Assembly: GCA_017311185.1 (NCBI GenBank)
Contig: JAESUZ010002399.1
Location: 158,766-222,765, forward strand
From: Proteles cristata cristata
Taxonomy: Eukaryota > Chordata > Mammalia > Carnivora > Hyaenidae
Reading direction: 5' to 3'
Length of the DNA: 64,000 bases
Positions 11,236 to 20,630 of this stretch are shown piece by piece. Both the position numbers and the translations under genes were made by a program. Every line of letters begins with the position of its first letter. Position 1 is the stretch's first letter. The notes under the pieces were generated by a model. It searched no databases. It saw only the letters and a program-made list of their open reading frames with translations, and was not told the DNA's origin.

Positions 11236-11294
11236 CTCTTCCCCACTTGCACACACACTCTCTCTCAAAATAAATAAACGTAATAAGAATAAAT
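11093..11294 (+). mobile_element. CAN-SINE inside L2, with TSD
   Basis: A perfect 13-bp duplication AAAAGGTGTCACA lies at 11,080-11,092 and 11,295-11,307. The head is diverged and part of the body is deleted. A long CT run is at about 11,206-11,232. Confidence 0.94.
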
Positions 11295-11307
11295 AAAAGG
11301 TGTCACA

Positions 11308-11515
11308 TCATTGTGTACTGGCCTTTGTTGTACTTCTCAGAGTTCCTTTTGAGGTAGTATGGTTACCTGATTCTTGTCTGTCACCACTAGATGGTCAGTT
11401 CCCTGAGAGCAAGAACTTACCATAGGATCCTTAGCACCTAGCACATACTCTGTGCCTGATACAAAGCAAGCGCTTAATAAATCCATGTTGAACGAATTAC
11501 TGGGTAGATTTAAGT
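11308..11515 (+). mobile_element. L2 LINE, right part
   Basis: This is the continuation of the 10,690 L2. It has the 3'-end signature 'gatggtcagttccctgagag', 'ttagcacctagcacatac', and 'gcgcttaataaatccatg'. Confidence 0.8.
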
Positions 11516-11852
11516 ACATTGGATCAGTATTTCCTTACCCTGGAGAAAACATACTGGACCTTTTCAGTTTTTTACATGCCTCAAGCAATTGACTAGATTC
11601 CAGAGCCACGCCCAGTTGCAAATAGTCGCTTCCGTTTTAACAAAACATTCAAGGGTGGCAAAAAATAGACCAAGTTCTGGTCCCCATAAATATAAATGTC
11701 GGCGAAATGAAAGGGAGGGAGTTTTGCGACTGAAATTTCTGATGTTAAACCATTGAAAAGAATGCCACCTTGTTTGTGTTATTAGAATAATTTAATTTTA
11801 ATACTGGGTCCATTGTGGTTTTCTCCCCTTTTAAATAGACTATTTCTTTAGA
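11516..11852. other. Single-copy stretch with motif-rich core
   Basis: The 11,590-11,720 part has CCACGCCC (KLF/SP-like) and TTGCAAAT (octamer-like), then 'ccccataaatataaatg'. No repeat is recognised. It is a possible regulatory element only on motif grounds. Confidence 0.35.
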
Positions 11853-11861
11853 GCAATTTTC

Positions 11862-12089
11862 TTTTTTTTTTTTAATGTTTTATTTATTTCTAGGAGAGAG
11901 AGAGAGACAGACAGCGTGAGCAGGGGAGGGTCAGAGAGGGAGGGAGTCACAGACCCTGAAACAGGCTCCATCCAGGCTCTGAGCTGGTAGTCAGCACAGA
12001 GCCCGAAGCGGGGCTCGAACCCACGAACCGCAAGATCATGACCCAAGTGAAAGTCGGACGCTTAACCGACTAAGCCACCCAGGCGCCCC
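11862..12089 (-). mobile_element. CAN-SINE (type A) with TSD
   Basis: A 9-bp duplication GCAATTTTC lies at 11,853-11,861 and 12,090-12,098. On the + strand the tail reads TTTATTTCTAG before the GA tract. A small 'ccatcc' insertion is near 11,968. The head is nearly consensus. Confidence 0.95.
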
Positions 12090-12098
12090 GCAATTTTC

Positions 12099-12987
12099 AG
12101 TTCATAGCAAAATTGAGTTCCCATGTACCCCCTGCCCCCTTCCATGTGCTGCCTCTAACCCCCACCTCTATTAGCATTCTGAACCAGAGTGGGACACTTT
12201 TTACAATTGATGAACCTACAGTGTCACACTATAATCATCCTAAGTCCATAGTTTACATTGAGGTTCACACTTGGCATTATATATTCTATGGGTTTTCACA
12301 AATGTATGGTGACATGCATCCACCATTGTGGTCCAATACAGGGTATTTTCACTGTCCTAAAAAGCCTCTGTGTTCTGCCTATTCATCCCTCCACCCTCTG
12401 CTACCCCTGCAATCACTGGCATTTTACTATGTCTACAGTTATGCCTTTTCTGTAATATGATAGAGTTTGAAATCATACACTATGTAGTCTTTTCAGATGG
12501 GCTTCTTGCACTTCGTAATATGCATTTAAATTTCCTCCATATCTTCTCATGGCTTGATAGCGCTTTTCTTTTTAGTTTTGAACAATATTCATTATCTGGA
12601 TGTACCACAGTTTATCCATTCACCTACTGACGAATATCTTGATTGTTTTCAGGTTTTGGGAGTCACGAATACAGCTGCTATAAGCATTCATGTGTGGATG
12701 CAGGTTTTCAACTCATCTGGATATATACCAAGGAGTACAAATGCTTGGTCATATGTTAAGACTAAGTTTGGTTTTGTAAGAAGCTACCAAACTGCTTTCC
12801 AAAGTGGCTAAATCATTTTGCATTTTTACCAGAAAAAATGAGAATTCTTGTTGCTACACATGCTCACCTGCATTTGGTATTAACAGGGTTCTATTTTTAG
12901 TCATTTTAACAGGTGTGTGTGATAGCTCATTATTGTTTTAATTTTCACTTCCTTAATGATAAATGACATGGAGTATCTTTTATTTTT
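12099..12987 (-). mobile_element. Old L1M, 3' part
   Basis: Antisense L1M 3' sequence with the usual antisense marks: 'ttctatgggttttcacaaatg', 'gtaccacagtttatccattc', 'ccaaactgctttccaaagtgg', and 'cattttaacaggtgtg'. The frames of 60-115 residues here are antisense artefacts. A type A SINE lies just to its left. Confidence 0.85.
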
Positions 12988-13209
12988 TATTAAAAATTGT
13001 TTTTAAGTTTATTCATTTATTTTGAGAGAGACAAAGATAGTGTGAGTCGGGTACGGCAGAGACAGAGGGAGAAGGAGAGAATCCCAAGCAGGTTCCATGC
13101 TACCAGTGCAGAGCCCAACACAGGGCTTGAACTCACAAAATCATGAGATCATGACCTAAGCCAAAACCAAGAGTTGCCTGCTTAACTGACTGAGGCACCA
13201 AGATGTCCC
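12988..13209 (-). mobile_element. CAN-SINE inside L1M
   Basis: Antisense SINE from the T-rich tail to 'gaggcaccaagatgtccc'. An imperfect flank repeat (ATCTTTTATT / ATCTTTTCATT) at about 12,976 and 13,212 may be the duplication. Confidence 0.87.
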
Positions 13210-13221
13210 ACATCTTTTCAT

Positions 13222-13310
13222 TAAAAAAAAAATGTATTTATTTGGTTTTAGTTATCTCTACACCCAATGTGGGTCTCAAATTCATGACCCCAAGATCAAG
13301 AGTTGCATTC
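13222..13310 (-). mobile_element. CAN-SINE (type C), truncated
   Basis: It has 'ttatctctacacccaatgtg' and 'caagatcaagagttgcattc' but stops before the head end. A + strand SINE begins 3 bp later. Confidence 0.75.
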
Positions 13311-13313
13311 TCA

Positions 13314-13487
13314 GGGCACCTGGGTGGCTCAGTTGGTTAAACATCTGACTCTTGATCTGGGCTCAAATCATGATCTCATGATTCTGACAGTACAGAGCCA
13401 GCTTGGGGTTCTTTCTCTCTCTATCTCTCTCCCCCTCCTTCACTGTCTCCCTCTCAAAATAAATAAATAAACATTAAAAAATAATAA
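13314..13487 (+). mobile_element. CAN-SINE (type B), shortened body
   Basis: The head GGGCACCTGGGTGGCTCAG is intact through box A. The box B region is deleted ('gatctcatgattctgacag'). The tail is AATAAATAAATAAAC. Confidence 0.9.
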
Positions 13488-15118
13488 TGCTTGTAGTTTT
13501 AAAGTAAGTCTTGAAGTTTGGTAGTGTCAGTTCTCAGCTTTGTTTTTCCTTAATATTGTGTTGGCTATTCTGGGTCTTTCGCCTTTCCTTATAAAACTTT
13601 AGAATCAGTTTGTTGATAGCCACAAAATAGTTTGCTGGAATTTTATTGGTATTGTGTTGAATCTATAGATCAAGCTGGGAATAACTGACATTTTGACAGT
13701 GTCGAGTCTTCCTGTCCAGGAGCATGGAATAGCTCCATTGATTTAGTTCTTCCTTGATTTCTTCATCAGTTTTCTCAGAGACTTTGTACATATTTGATTA
13801 GATTTAAACTTAATTATCTTGCATGTGTTAATGTAGATGATATTACGTTTTTAATTTCAACTTCCACTTATTCATTTTTGGTATATAGGAAAGTGATTGA
13901 GTTTTTTATATTAATCTAGTATCCTGCAACTAATAAGGCTGCAGGATAATTGCTTATAATTACTTATTAGTTCCAGAAGTTTTCTTGTTGACTCAGATTT
14001 TCTACATAGACAATCATGTCATCTTCAAACAAAGGCAGTTTTATTTCCTATTTCCAATCTGTACACATTTTATTTACTTTTCTTATTGCATCAGTTAGGA
14101 TTCCAAGGTGATGTTGAAAAGGAGTGGTGAGAGAAGACATCCTTGCTTTGCCCCTAATCTTAGTGAGAAAGTTTTTAGTTTCTTGCTATTATGATGCTAG
14201 TTGTAGGGTTTTTGCTGATGTTCTTTATCAACTTGAGGAAGTTCCTCTCTATTCCTAATTTGCTGAGAGCATTTGCCATGAATGGATATTGGATTTTGTC
14301 ATATGCTTTATTTGCATTTATTGATATGATCACGTTATTTTTCTTCTTTAGTCTGTTGATATGATAGATTACACTAATTTTTATTGTGAAATGTTGAGCC
14401 AGCCTTCCATATCTGGGATAAATACCACTTGGTCATGGTGTAGAATTCTTTTTGTATATTGTTGGATTCAATTTGCCAATATTTTGTTGAGGGTTTTTGC
14501 TTATACGTTCCTGAGAGATATTGATCCACAGTTCTCTTTTCTAATAATATATATGCCTGGTTTTTGGTATTAGGGTAATGCTGGCATAATACAATGAGTT
14601 AGGAAATATTCTATTTCTATCTTCTGAAAGAGACTGTAGAGAATTAGTATAATTTCTTCATTAAATATTTGGTAGACTTGAACAGTGAACCTACTTAGCC
14701 GTGATGCTCTGTTTTAGAAGGTTATTAATTATCGGTTCAATTTTTTATCCAGATTATCAATTTTTCTTGTGTCAGTTTTCTTTGTGTCAGATTGTATCTT
14801 TCAAGGAACTGGTCCATTTCATCTAGGTTATGAAATTTATGGGCATAGCATTGTTCATACTATTCCTTTGTTATCCTTTTAATGTCCATTGGATCTTTAA
14901 TGACATCCTTTATTTCATTTTTAACATTAGCATTAGTAATTTGTATCATCTCTTTTTTCCTTAGCTTAGCAAGGGGTTTACTGATTTTATTGATCTTTTA
15001 AAAGAACCATCTTAAGATTTAATGGATTTTATTTATTAGTTTCCTGTTTTTAAGTTCATTAATTTCTACTCTAATGTTTATTGTTTTCTTCCTTATGCTT
15101 GCTTTGGGTTTATTTTGC
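13488..15118 (-). mobile_element. Old L1M, ORF2 reverse-transcriptase region
   Basis: Antisense L1 ORF2, broken in all frames. The reverse-transcriptase active-site motif reads F-E-D-D on the - strand at 14,018-14,029 where L1 normally has F-A-D-D. The 5'-most ORF2 sequence reads VEINELKNRKLINKIH near 15,019-15,070. It belongs with 12,099-12,987. Confidence 0.85.
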
Positions 15119-15350
15119 TTTTTAGTTTTGGAGGTTTCTATTGTCATGTCCTCAAGTTCAGAGATTCTTTCCTCAACCATGTCCAGTCTACTAATGAGCC
15201 CATCAATGGCATTCTTCATTTCTGTTACAGTGTTCTTGATGTCTAGTATTTCTTTTTAATTATTTTTTTTTGAAATTCCATCTTTCTGCTGCACATTTTC
15301 TGTTTGTTCTTGCATGTTGTTGACTTTTTCATTGGAGTCTTTAGCATATT
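15119..15350 (-). mobile_element. L1 ORF1 coiled-coil fragment
   Basis: On the - strand, 15,140-15,219 reads MKNAIDGLISRLDMVEERI then SELEDMTIE, typical of the L1 (or HAL1) ORF1 coiled coil. It joins directly to ORF2 sequence at about 15,119, so the end of ORF1 and the ORF2 endonuclease region are missing. Confidence 0.8.
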
Positions 15351-15574
15351 TTTTTAAAAATTTTTAAATTTTTAAAATTTATTTCTGAGAGAGAGATAGA
15401 AAGCATGAGCAGGGGAGGGACAGAGAGAGAGAGAGACACAGAATCCGAAGACAGGCTCCAGGTTCTGAGCTAGCTGTCAGCACAGAGCCTGATGCAAGGC
15501 TCGAACCCATGAACGTGAGATCATGACCTGAGCCGAAGTCAGATGCTTAATCAACTGAGCCACCCAGGCGCCCC
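15351..15574 (-). mobile_element. CAN-SINE with TSD, inside L1
   Basis: The flanks are GAGTCTTTAGCATATT (15,335-15,350) and GAGCCTTTAGCATATT (15,577-15,592), 15 of 16 matching. The head is near consensus apart from a lost base in 'catgaacgtgagatc'. Confidence 0.94.
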
Positions 15575-15611
15575 TAGAGCCTTTAGCATATTAATTCCAG
15601 TTATTTTTATT

Positions 15612-15845
15612 TAAAAAAAATTTAATGTTTATTTATTTTTGAGAGAAAGAGAGAGAGAGAGAGCGCCAGAATGTGGGCTGGGGAGGGTCAGAGAGAAGAG
15701 GGAGACATAGAATTCGAAGCAGGCTCCAGGCTCCCAGCCATCAGCACAGAGCTGGACACATGACTCAAAACCACGAACCATGAGATTGTGACCTGTGCTG
15801 AAGTTGAACACTTAATCAACTGAGCCACTCAGGCGCCCACCCCCC
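15612..15845 (-). mobile_element. CAN-SINE with diverged TSD, inside L1
   Basis: The flanks are CAGTTATTTTTATT (15,598-15,611) and CAGTTGTTTTTAATT (15,846-15,860). A C-run (15,841-15,846) follows the head. Confidence 0.9.
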
Positions 15846-16342
15846 CAGTTGTTTTTAATTAATAGTCTGATAATTCCACCATCCCTCCCATATCTGATTC
15901 TGATGCTTACTTTGTGCCTTCAAACAGTATTTTTGCCATTTAGTATGTCTCATAATTTTTTGTTGAAACCCAAACATGATGTACTAAATGAAAAAAATTC
16001 CAGTAAAAAGATCTGTAGTGTTGTGCTGGTTAAGTGTGGGGGCAGGGGAAGTGTTTATTGTCCAATGATCAGGTTTCAGTCTTTTAATAAGCCTGTGCCA
16101 GTGGACCATAAACTTTACCAGTGTTTCTTGGTCCTCCTCCCTTGTCTTAGCTAAGACAGGATGGCTGGAAGAGGCTGGAGTTGGATACTTCCCTTCCCCT
16201 TTGTAGAAGGCTAGAGCAAACTGAAATGGAATTATTTCCTTTCTCCCAGGTCAGTTAGACTCTGCTAAAACCCCAATAGGTTAGGCTCTGGTAAAATAGA
16301 TTCTCTAGAGGTCATGTCTTGTTAAGAGGAACAATGCTCTGG
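15846..16342 (-). mobile_element. Old L1/HAL1 5' region, part 1
   Basis: It matches remembered sequence of the 5' region of old mammalian L1/HAL1 elements read in antisense: 'agtctgataattccacc', 'aacccaaacatgatgtac', 'gtcttttaataagcctgtgc', and 'gacaggatggctggaag'. Family assignment between L1M 5' end and HAL1 is open. Confidence 0.65.
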
Positions 16343-16509
16343 GGGCGCTTGGGTGGCTCAGTTGATTAAGCGTCCAACTTCGGCTCAGGTCATGATCTCA
16401 TGGTTCTTGGGTTTGAGCCCCACGTCGGGCTCAGTGCTGACAGCTCAGAGCCTGGGGCCTGTTTCAGATTCTGTATCTCCCTCTCTCTCTCTGACCTTCC
16501 CCTACTCAT

Positions 16510-16545
<36 letters not shown>

Positions 16546-16584
16546 AAATAAAACATTAAAAACTTTTAGAAAAAAAAAAAAGAA
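16343..16584 (+). mobile_element. CAN-SINE with TSD
   Basis: A perfect 14-bp duplication GAACAATGCTCTGG lies at 16,329-16,342 and 16,585-16,598. It has a long CT run (about 16,513-16,543) and an extra A-rich extension after the tail. Confidence 0.95.
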
Positions 16585-17060
16585 GAACAATGCTCTGGCC
16601 TATTTAGAAATAGTTCCTTTTCTCTTCCCTCTGCCAGAAGCTTGAGGGGATTTTCCTCTTTTCTTCACTTAAGAATCTGGTGGAGCTCCAGGAGGTAAAA
16701 CTCACAAAAGTGTAGGGATCCCCCCTTCCTGAAAATTTTAACTCTCAGACTTGTCCACATTAAGCCTCCCATAATTCATTAATTATAATTCAGGCCTTTC
16801 TACCCCAATACTGGTTCCTGTGGAGGTGTCTGCCCTAAATTTCTGCTTAGGTAAGTTGTGATTCTCTGTACCTGCCTGTCTGTTTCTCCACTTTCAAGGA
16901 CAGCATTTTGCCTTATAATCTCACTTCTTTTGTGGATCTAAGAGTTGTGGGCTTTTCAGTTTGCCCAGCTTTTTTACTTTTTGTTAGGATGCAGGGGTGG
17001 CTTCCAAACTCCTTGCATGCTGGACAGGAAACCAGAACTGCCTGCTGCATTTCCAATGCC
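16585..17060 (-). mobile_element. Old L1/HAL1 5' region, part 2
   Basis: It continues 15,846-16,342: 'tggagctccaggaggtaaaac', 'cacattaagcctcccataat', 'gcattttgccttataatctc', and 'gtggatctaagagttgtg' are all in the expected order. The 5' limit near 17,060 is approximate. Confidence 0.65.
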
Positions 17061-17116
17061 ATCTTTCAATGTAGATGTTATCTCTGCAATGTTTAGATGA
17101 AAAACTTCAAAACGGA

Positions 17117-17325
17117 GGCACCTGGGTAGTGCAGTCAGTTGAGCGTCCAACTTCAGCTCAGGTCATGATCTCACGGTCCATGGGTTTGAGCCCCACATCT
17201 GGCTTTGTGCTGACAGCTCGGAGCCTGGAGCCTGCTTTAGATTTTGTGTCTCCCTCTCTCTCTGCCCTTCCCCACTTGCACTCTCTCTCAAAAATAAATA
17301 AACATTAAACAAAATTTTTAAAAAT
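17117..17325 (+). mobile_element. CAN-SINE (type B)
   Basis: Head GGCACCTGGGTAGTGCAGTC (box A changed), tail AAAATAAATAAACATTAAAC. No clear duplication; another SINE in the opposite direction starts 22 bp later. Confidence 0.92.
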
Positions 17326-17346
17326 GAAAGTAATCTGATTTGTGTT

Positions 17347-17561
17347 TTTAAAATTTTTTGAATGTTTAAATTTGAGAGATAGAGAGAGAGAGAGAGAGAG
17401 TGAGGGAGGGGCAGAGAGAGGGAGACACAGAATGTGAAGCAGGCTCCAGGCCCTGAGCTTGTCAGCACAGAGCCCGTTGCAGGGTTTCAAACTCATGAAC
17501 CATGAGATCATGACCTGAGCCGAAGTCAGACACTTAAATGGCTGAGCCACCCAGATGCCCC
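17347..17561 (-). mobile_element. CAN-SINE (type B) with TSD
   Basis: The flanks are TAATCTGATTTGTGTT (17,331-17,346) and TAATGTGATTTGTGTT (17,563-17,578), 15 of 16 matching. With the neighbour at 17,117 it forms a tail-to-tail inverted pair. Confidence 0.95.
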
Positions 17562-17578
17562 ATAATGTGATTTGTGTT

Positions 17579-18217
17579 ACAGAGCAAATTGTTTACTGAA
17601 ATACCAGCCGGCTAGAAAAATAGGCACTGCATTTTGTATTCACTGTACAATTGATCAAATAGCTACTATTCTCCCCAGGCAAAAGTTAAGTTTTCTGTAA
17701 GAAAATGATTTCAACTTCAATGAGTGGAGCAATAACAGCTCACTTTCAGAAGACAGGGACTACACCCCCCAGCCATTCCTTTTTATGTTTACTTTGCTCC
17801 ATATCTGCATCATTATCACATCCTTTTGTACTGTTAAAAGATGCCATGGCTGGCAGAATCCTCTACGCATGGAAGAGTGAAGAGTCTCAGAAGTGGTACA
17901 CTCACGTGTGCAAAGAAGTCCAGCTGCCATTTCCGTGGCCATTCACACTTCATACCTCTCAAGGTATGTCCCACGTTGCAATCTGTCTCTCCCAAACCAC
18001 CTTCCAACTCTTCCCCAACATGAATCTTTGGCTCCCATCAAATCAGGCCAGTCTCCAGACTCTCCTTGATGTGCCATGTTCATTTTTAGTTTATGCTCTC
18101 ACTCAGAGTGACCCCTCTTCCAAGAAAGCACTCTGCTATCCTTCCTGCCCTCCTTTCTTGTCTGCCTAGATCAAATCCACACTCCTCGTTGAGACTGTCC
18201 ACTACCTTGGCCTTTTC
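17579..18217. other. Unrecognised stretch with a 154-codon frame
   Basis: The + frame 17,705-18,169 has no domain I recognise and no splice-site support. The 3' half ('ctttcttgtctgcctagatc', 'caaatccacactcctcg') recalls old LTR or L2 sequence. I treat it as non-coding. Confidence 0.35.
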
Positions 18218-18232
18218 GGACTTGTTCTCAGA

Positions 18233-18447
18233 CTTCAAAAATATTTTTTAGTATTTATTTTTGAGAGAGAGAGAGAGAGAGAGACAGCATGAGCAAGGGA
18301 GGGGCAGAGAGAAAGGAAGACAGAGGATCTGGAGCAGGCTCTGTGCTGACAGCAGAGCCCCACACAAGGCTCAAATCCACAAACTGTGAGATCATGACCT
18401 GAGCTGAAGTCAGATGCTTAACCAACTGAGCTCCCCAAGGCTTCCCA
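18233..18447 (-). mobile_element. CAN-SINE with diverged TSD
   Basis: The flanks are GGACTTGTTCTCAGA (18,218-18,232) and GGATTTGTTCTGATA (18,448-18,462). The head end is damaged ('gagctccccaaggcttccc'). Confidence 0.9.
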
Positions 18448-18645
18448 GGATTTGTTCTGATATGTTTAGTCAGCACCACTGTACTTAGCCCATCTGTTTT
18501 GTTTTATAACTTCCTCTGATTTATGTATTCAAGTCTTGCTTCCACAATTAGAAATCATGTATTAGGTCTCTTTCACGTACCTGGCACCCTTAACAACACC
18601 TAGCAGTGTAGAAGGCACATAGCAGCTCTGCTCATTGATGACTTA
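18448..18645. other. Short single-copy stretch
   Basis: The sequence around 18,540-18,630 ('cctggcacccttaacaacac', 'gaaggcacatagcagc') may be an L2 or MIR remnant, but it is too diverged to assign. Confidence 0.3.
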
Positions 18646-18661
18646 CTTGATTGTCATTTTC

Positions 18662-18707
18662 TTTTTTCTTAATTATTTTTTAATTTTTGAAAGTTTTCAT
18701 TTATTTT

Positions 18708-18741
<34 letters not shown>

Positions 18742-18907
18742 CAGAATAAGCAGGGGAGGTCCAGAGAGAAGGAGAGACAGAATCCCAAGCAGGCTCTGCA
18801 CTATCAGCACAGATCCTGATGTGGGTTCATACTGAAAAACTGTGAAATCATGACCTGAGCTGAGATCAAGAGTTGGGTGCTTAACTGACTACACTACCCA
18901 GGCGCTC
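18662..18907 (-). mobile_element. CAN-SINE with perfect 16-bp TSD
   Basis: CTTGATTGTCATTTTC lies at 18,646-18,661 and 18,908-18,923. The body is diverged (box B region 'gtgggttcatactgaaaaac') although the duplication is intact. Confidence 0.95.
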
Positions 18908-19018
18908 CTTGATTGTCATTTTCCACGTCGGTGTGCCTACTGCTATAGATGCCTGAAATAATATAGTAATGGGAAAATCCTCAGAGTTTTGCTCTACTTT
19001 GACTTTATGGCATTTTCT

Positions 19019-19236
19019 CTTAAAAAATTATTTTAATGTTTATTATTTATTTGTGAGAGAGACAGGCAGAGCACAAGCAGGGGAGGGTTAGAGAGACAGC
19101 AAAACAGAATCCGAAGCAGGCTCCAGGCTCCGAGCTGTCAGCACAGAGCCTGACACAAGGCTCAAACCCATGAACCATGAGATCGTGACCTGAGCTGAAA
19201 TCTGACACTTAACCCACTGAGCCACTCAAATGCCCC
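19019..19236 (-). mobile_element. CAN-SINE (type B) with perfect 17-bp TSD
   Basis: ACTTTATGGCATTTTCT lies at 19,002-19,018 and 19,237-19,253. The tail reads 'aatgtttattatttatttg'. Confidence 0.96.
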
Positions 19237-19253
19237 ACTTTATGGCATTTTCT

Positions 19254-19677
19254 TGGTGAGATGGGCTGCCTGTTTGTACTTTACCCGACTTGCTCTTGTT
19301 ACATGGAAACTGTTGGAATGTGCATCGCGTGAGATTTAGTATAATTCCACTTAGCTCCATTTGAAGACCTCTTTTTTGGTCATCTTGGTTTCTCATATGA
19401 CTTAAAGACAATGGTGCTATAGTTATTAAAAAACCCTAGACCAAACTCTGAAGATCTTTGGATTGATCTAAAGACTGATGTTGTTGCTTTACCACTATTT
19501 CTGTTTATTTAATCGCCCAAGCCATCTATTTTATAATGTTGGTTTTCTTCTTTGTCTAGATAGCATATTTGTCATTAGGTTTTGCTTGTCTATTTCCACC
19601 AATATCTTAAAATGTTTTGTAATACCTCCATGACAAAGTCTTGTATAATAACTTCAGTAGTGTTCATATTTATTTTC
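19254..19677. other. Single-copy stretch
   Basis: AT-rich, no repeat or coding signal recognised. Confidence 0.4.
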
Positions 19678-19687
19678 TTGATCTTTT

Positions 19688-19912
19688 TTTTTTAAATTAA
19701 TATTTATTTATTTTTGAGGGAGAGAGAGAGGGGGGAGAGACAGAGCATCAGCAGAGGAGGGGCAGAGAGAGAGGGAGACACAGAACATGAAGCAGGCTCC
19801 AGGCTCTGCACTGTCAGCGCAGAGTCTAATGCAGGGCTCAAACTCATGAACTGTCAGATCATGACCTGAGCTGAAGTCAGACGCTTAGCTGACTGGGCCA
19901 CCCAGGTGCCCC
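19688..19912 (-). mobile_element. CAN-SINE (type B) with TSD
   Basis: A 10-bp duplication TTGATCTTTT lies at 19,678-19,687 and 19,922-19,931, with a T-run next to the right copy. The head ends GGCCACCCAGGTGCCCC. Confidence 0.93.
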
Positions 19913-19931
19913 ATTTTTTTTTTGATCTTTT

Positions 19932-20494
19932 GCATATCATCTTGTGAATATTTTCCAGTTTATACACAGACTGTAGGAGCACTTGGGTCTTGGATGAATT
20001 ACATGTTAATTGAGAAGTAGATTAGAAACTTACTCCAAAGACTAGTGTCCAAATTCCTTGTTGGGTTGTTAGTCCTCACTGCCAAAAATAAAAATGAACC
20101 TATTACATGACCTTCTTTCATATCCCTTCGTATCCTTAGAGGGGAATGGTCAGGACACCAATATCTACAGTACAACCAACCATATTATTATGAAATCTTA
20201 CATTGATCTCATATGAATCAGCAACATGACATGTTCCTAGGGTCCAAGAAATGTGTGACAAATCTTTTGTCAGTTGATAATATACTCAAGAAGTCTTGAT
20301 GTTCACTTAATTGTTTTCTGTATCTGCCACAATGCAAAGAGTGTGAATACCTGCTTTCCATGTCCATAAACAGTTACAAAAAATGAGACAAAGAGCAAAA
20401 TTATGTTATATTTCCCCCAGCATTACAGAAGTCTAGATTTTCAGTAAAGTAATGATGGGAAGAGATTCACTTTCATGACAAGAATCATTGGCCA
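19932..20494. other. Single-copy stretch
   Basis: About 560 bp of AT-rich DNA; nothing recognised on either strand. Confidence 0.4.
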
Positions 20495-20630
20495 GGGGCA
20501 CCGGGGTGGTTCAGTAGGTTAAGTGTCAGACTCCTGATCTCAGCTCAGGTCTTGTTCTCAGCGTCGTGAGTTCAAGCCCTATGCTGGGCTCCATTTTGGG
20601 TGTGGAGTCTACTTAAAAAAAAAAAAGAAG
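20495..20630 (+). mobile_element. CAN-SINE, short form without CT body
   Basis: The tRNA-like head runs straight into 'ggtgtggagtctacttaaaa' and an A/GAA tail, with no CT-rich body. This shorter form is shared more widely in carnivores and is probably an older subfamily. Confidence 0.85.

Noticed and set aside
12113..12811. Series of 65-115-codon + frames
   Set aside because: Antisense reading of an old L1M 3' region.
17705..18169. 154-codon + frame
   Set aside because: No recognised domain, no splice or promoter context, and the 3' part resembles old repeat sequence.
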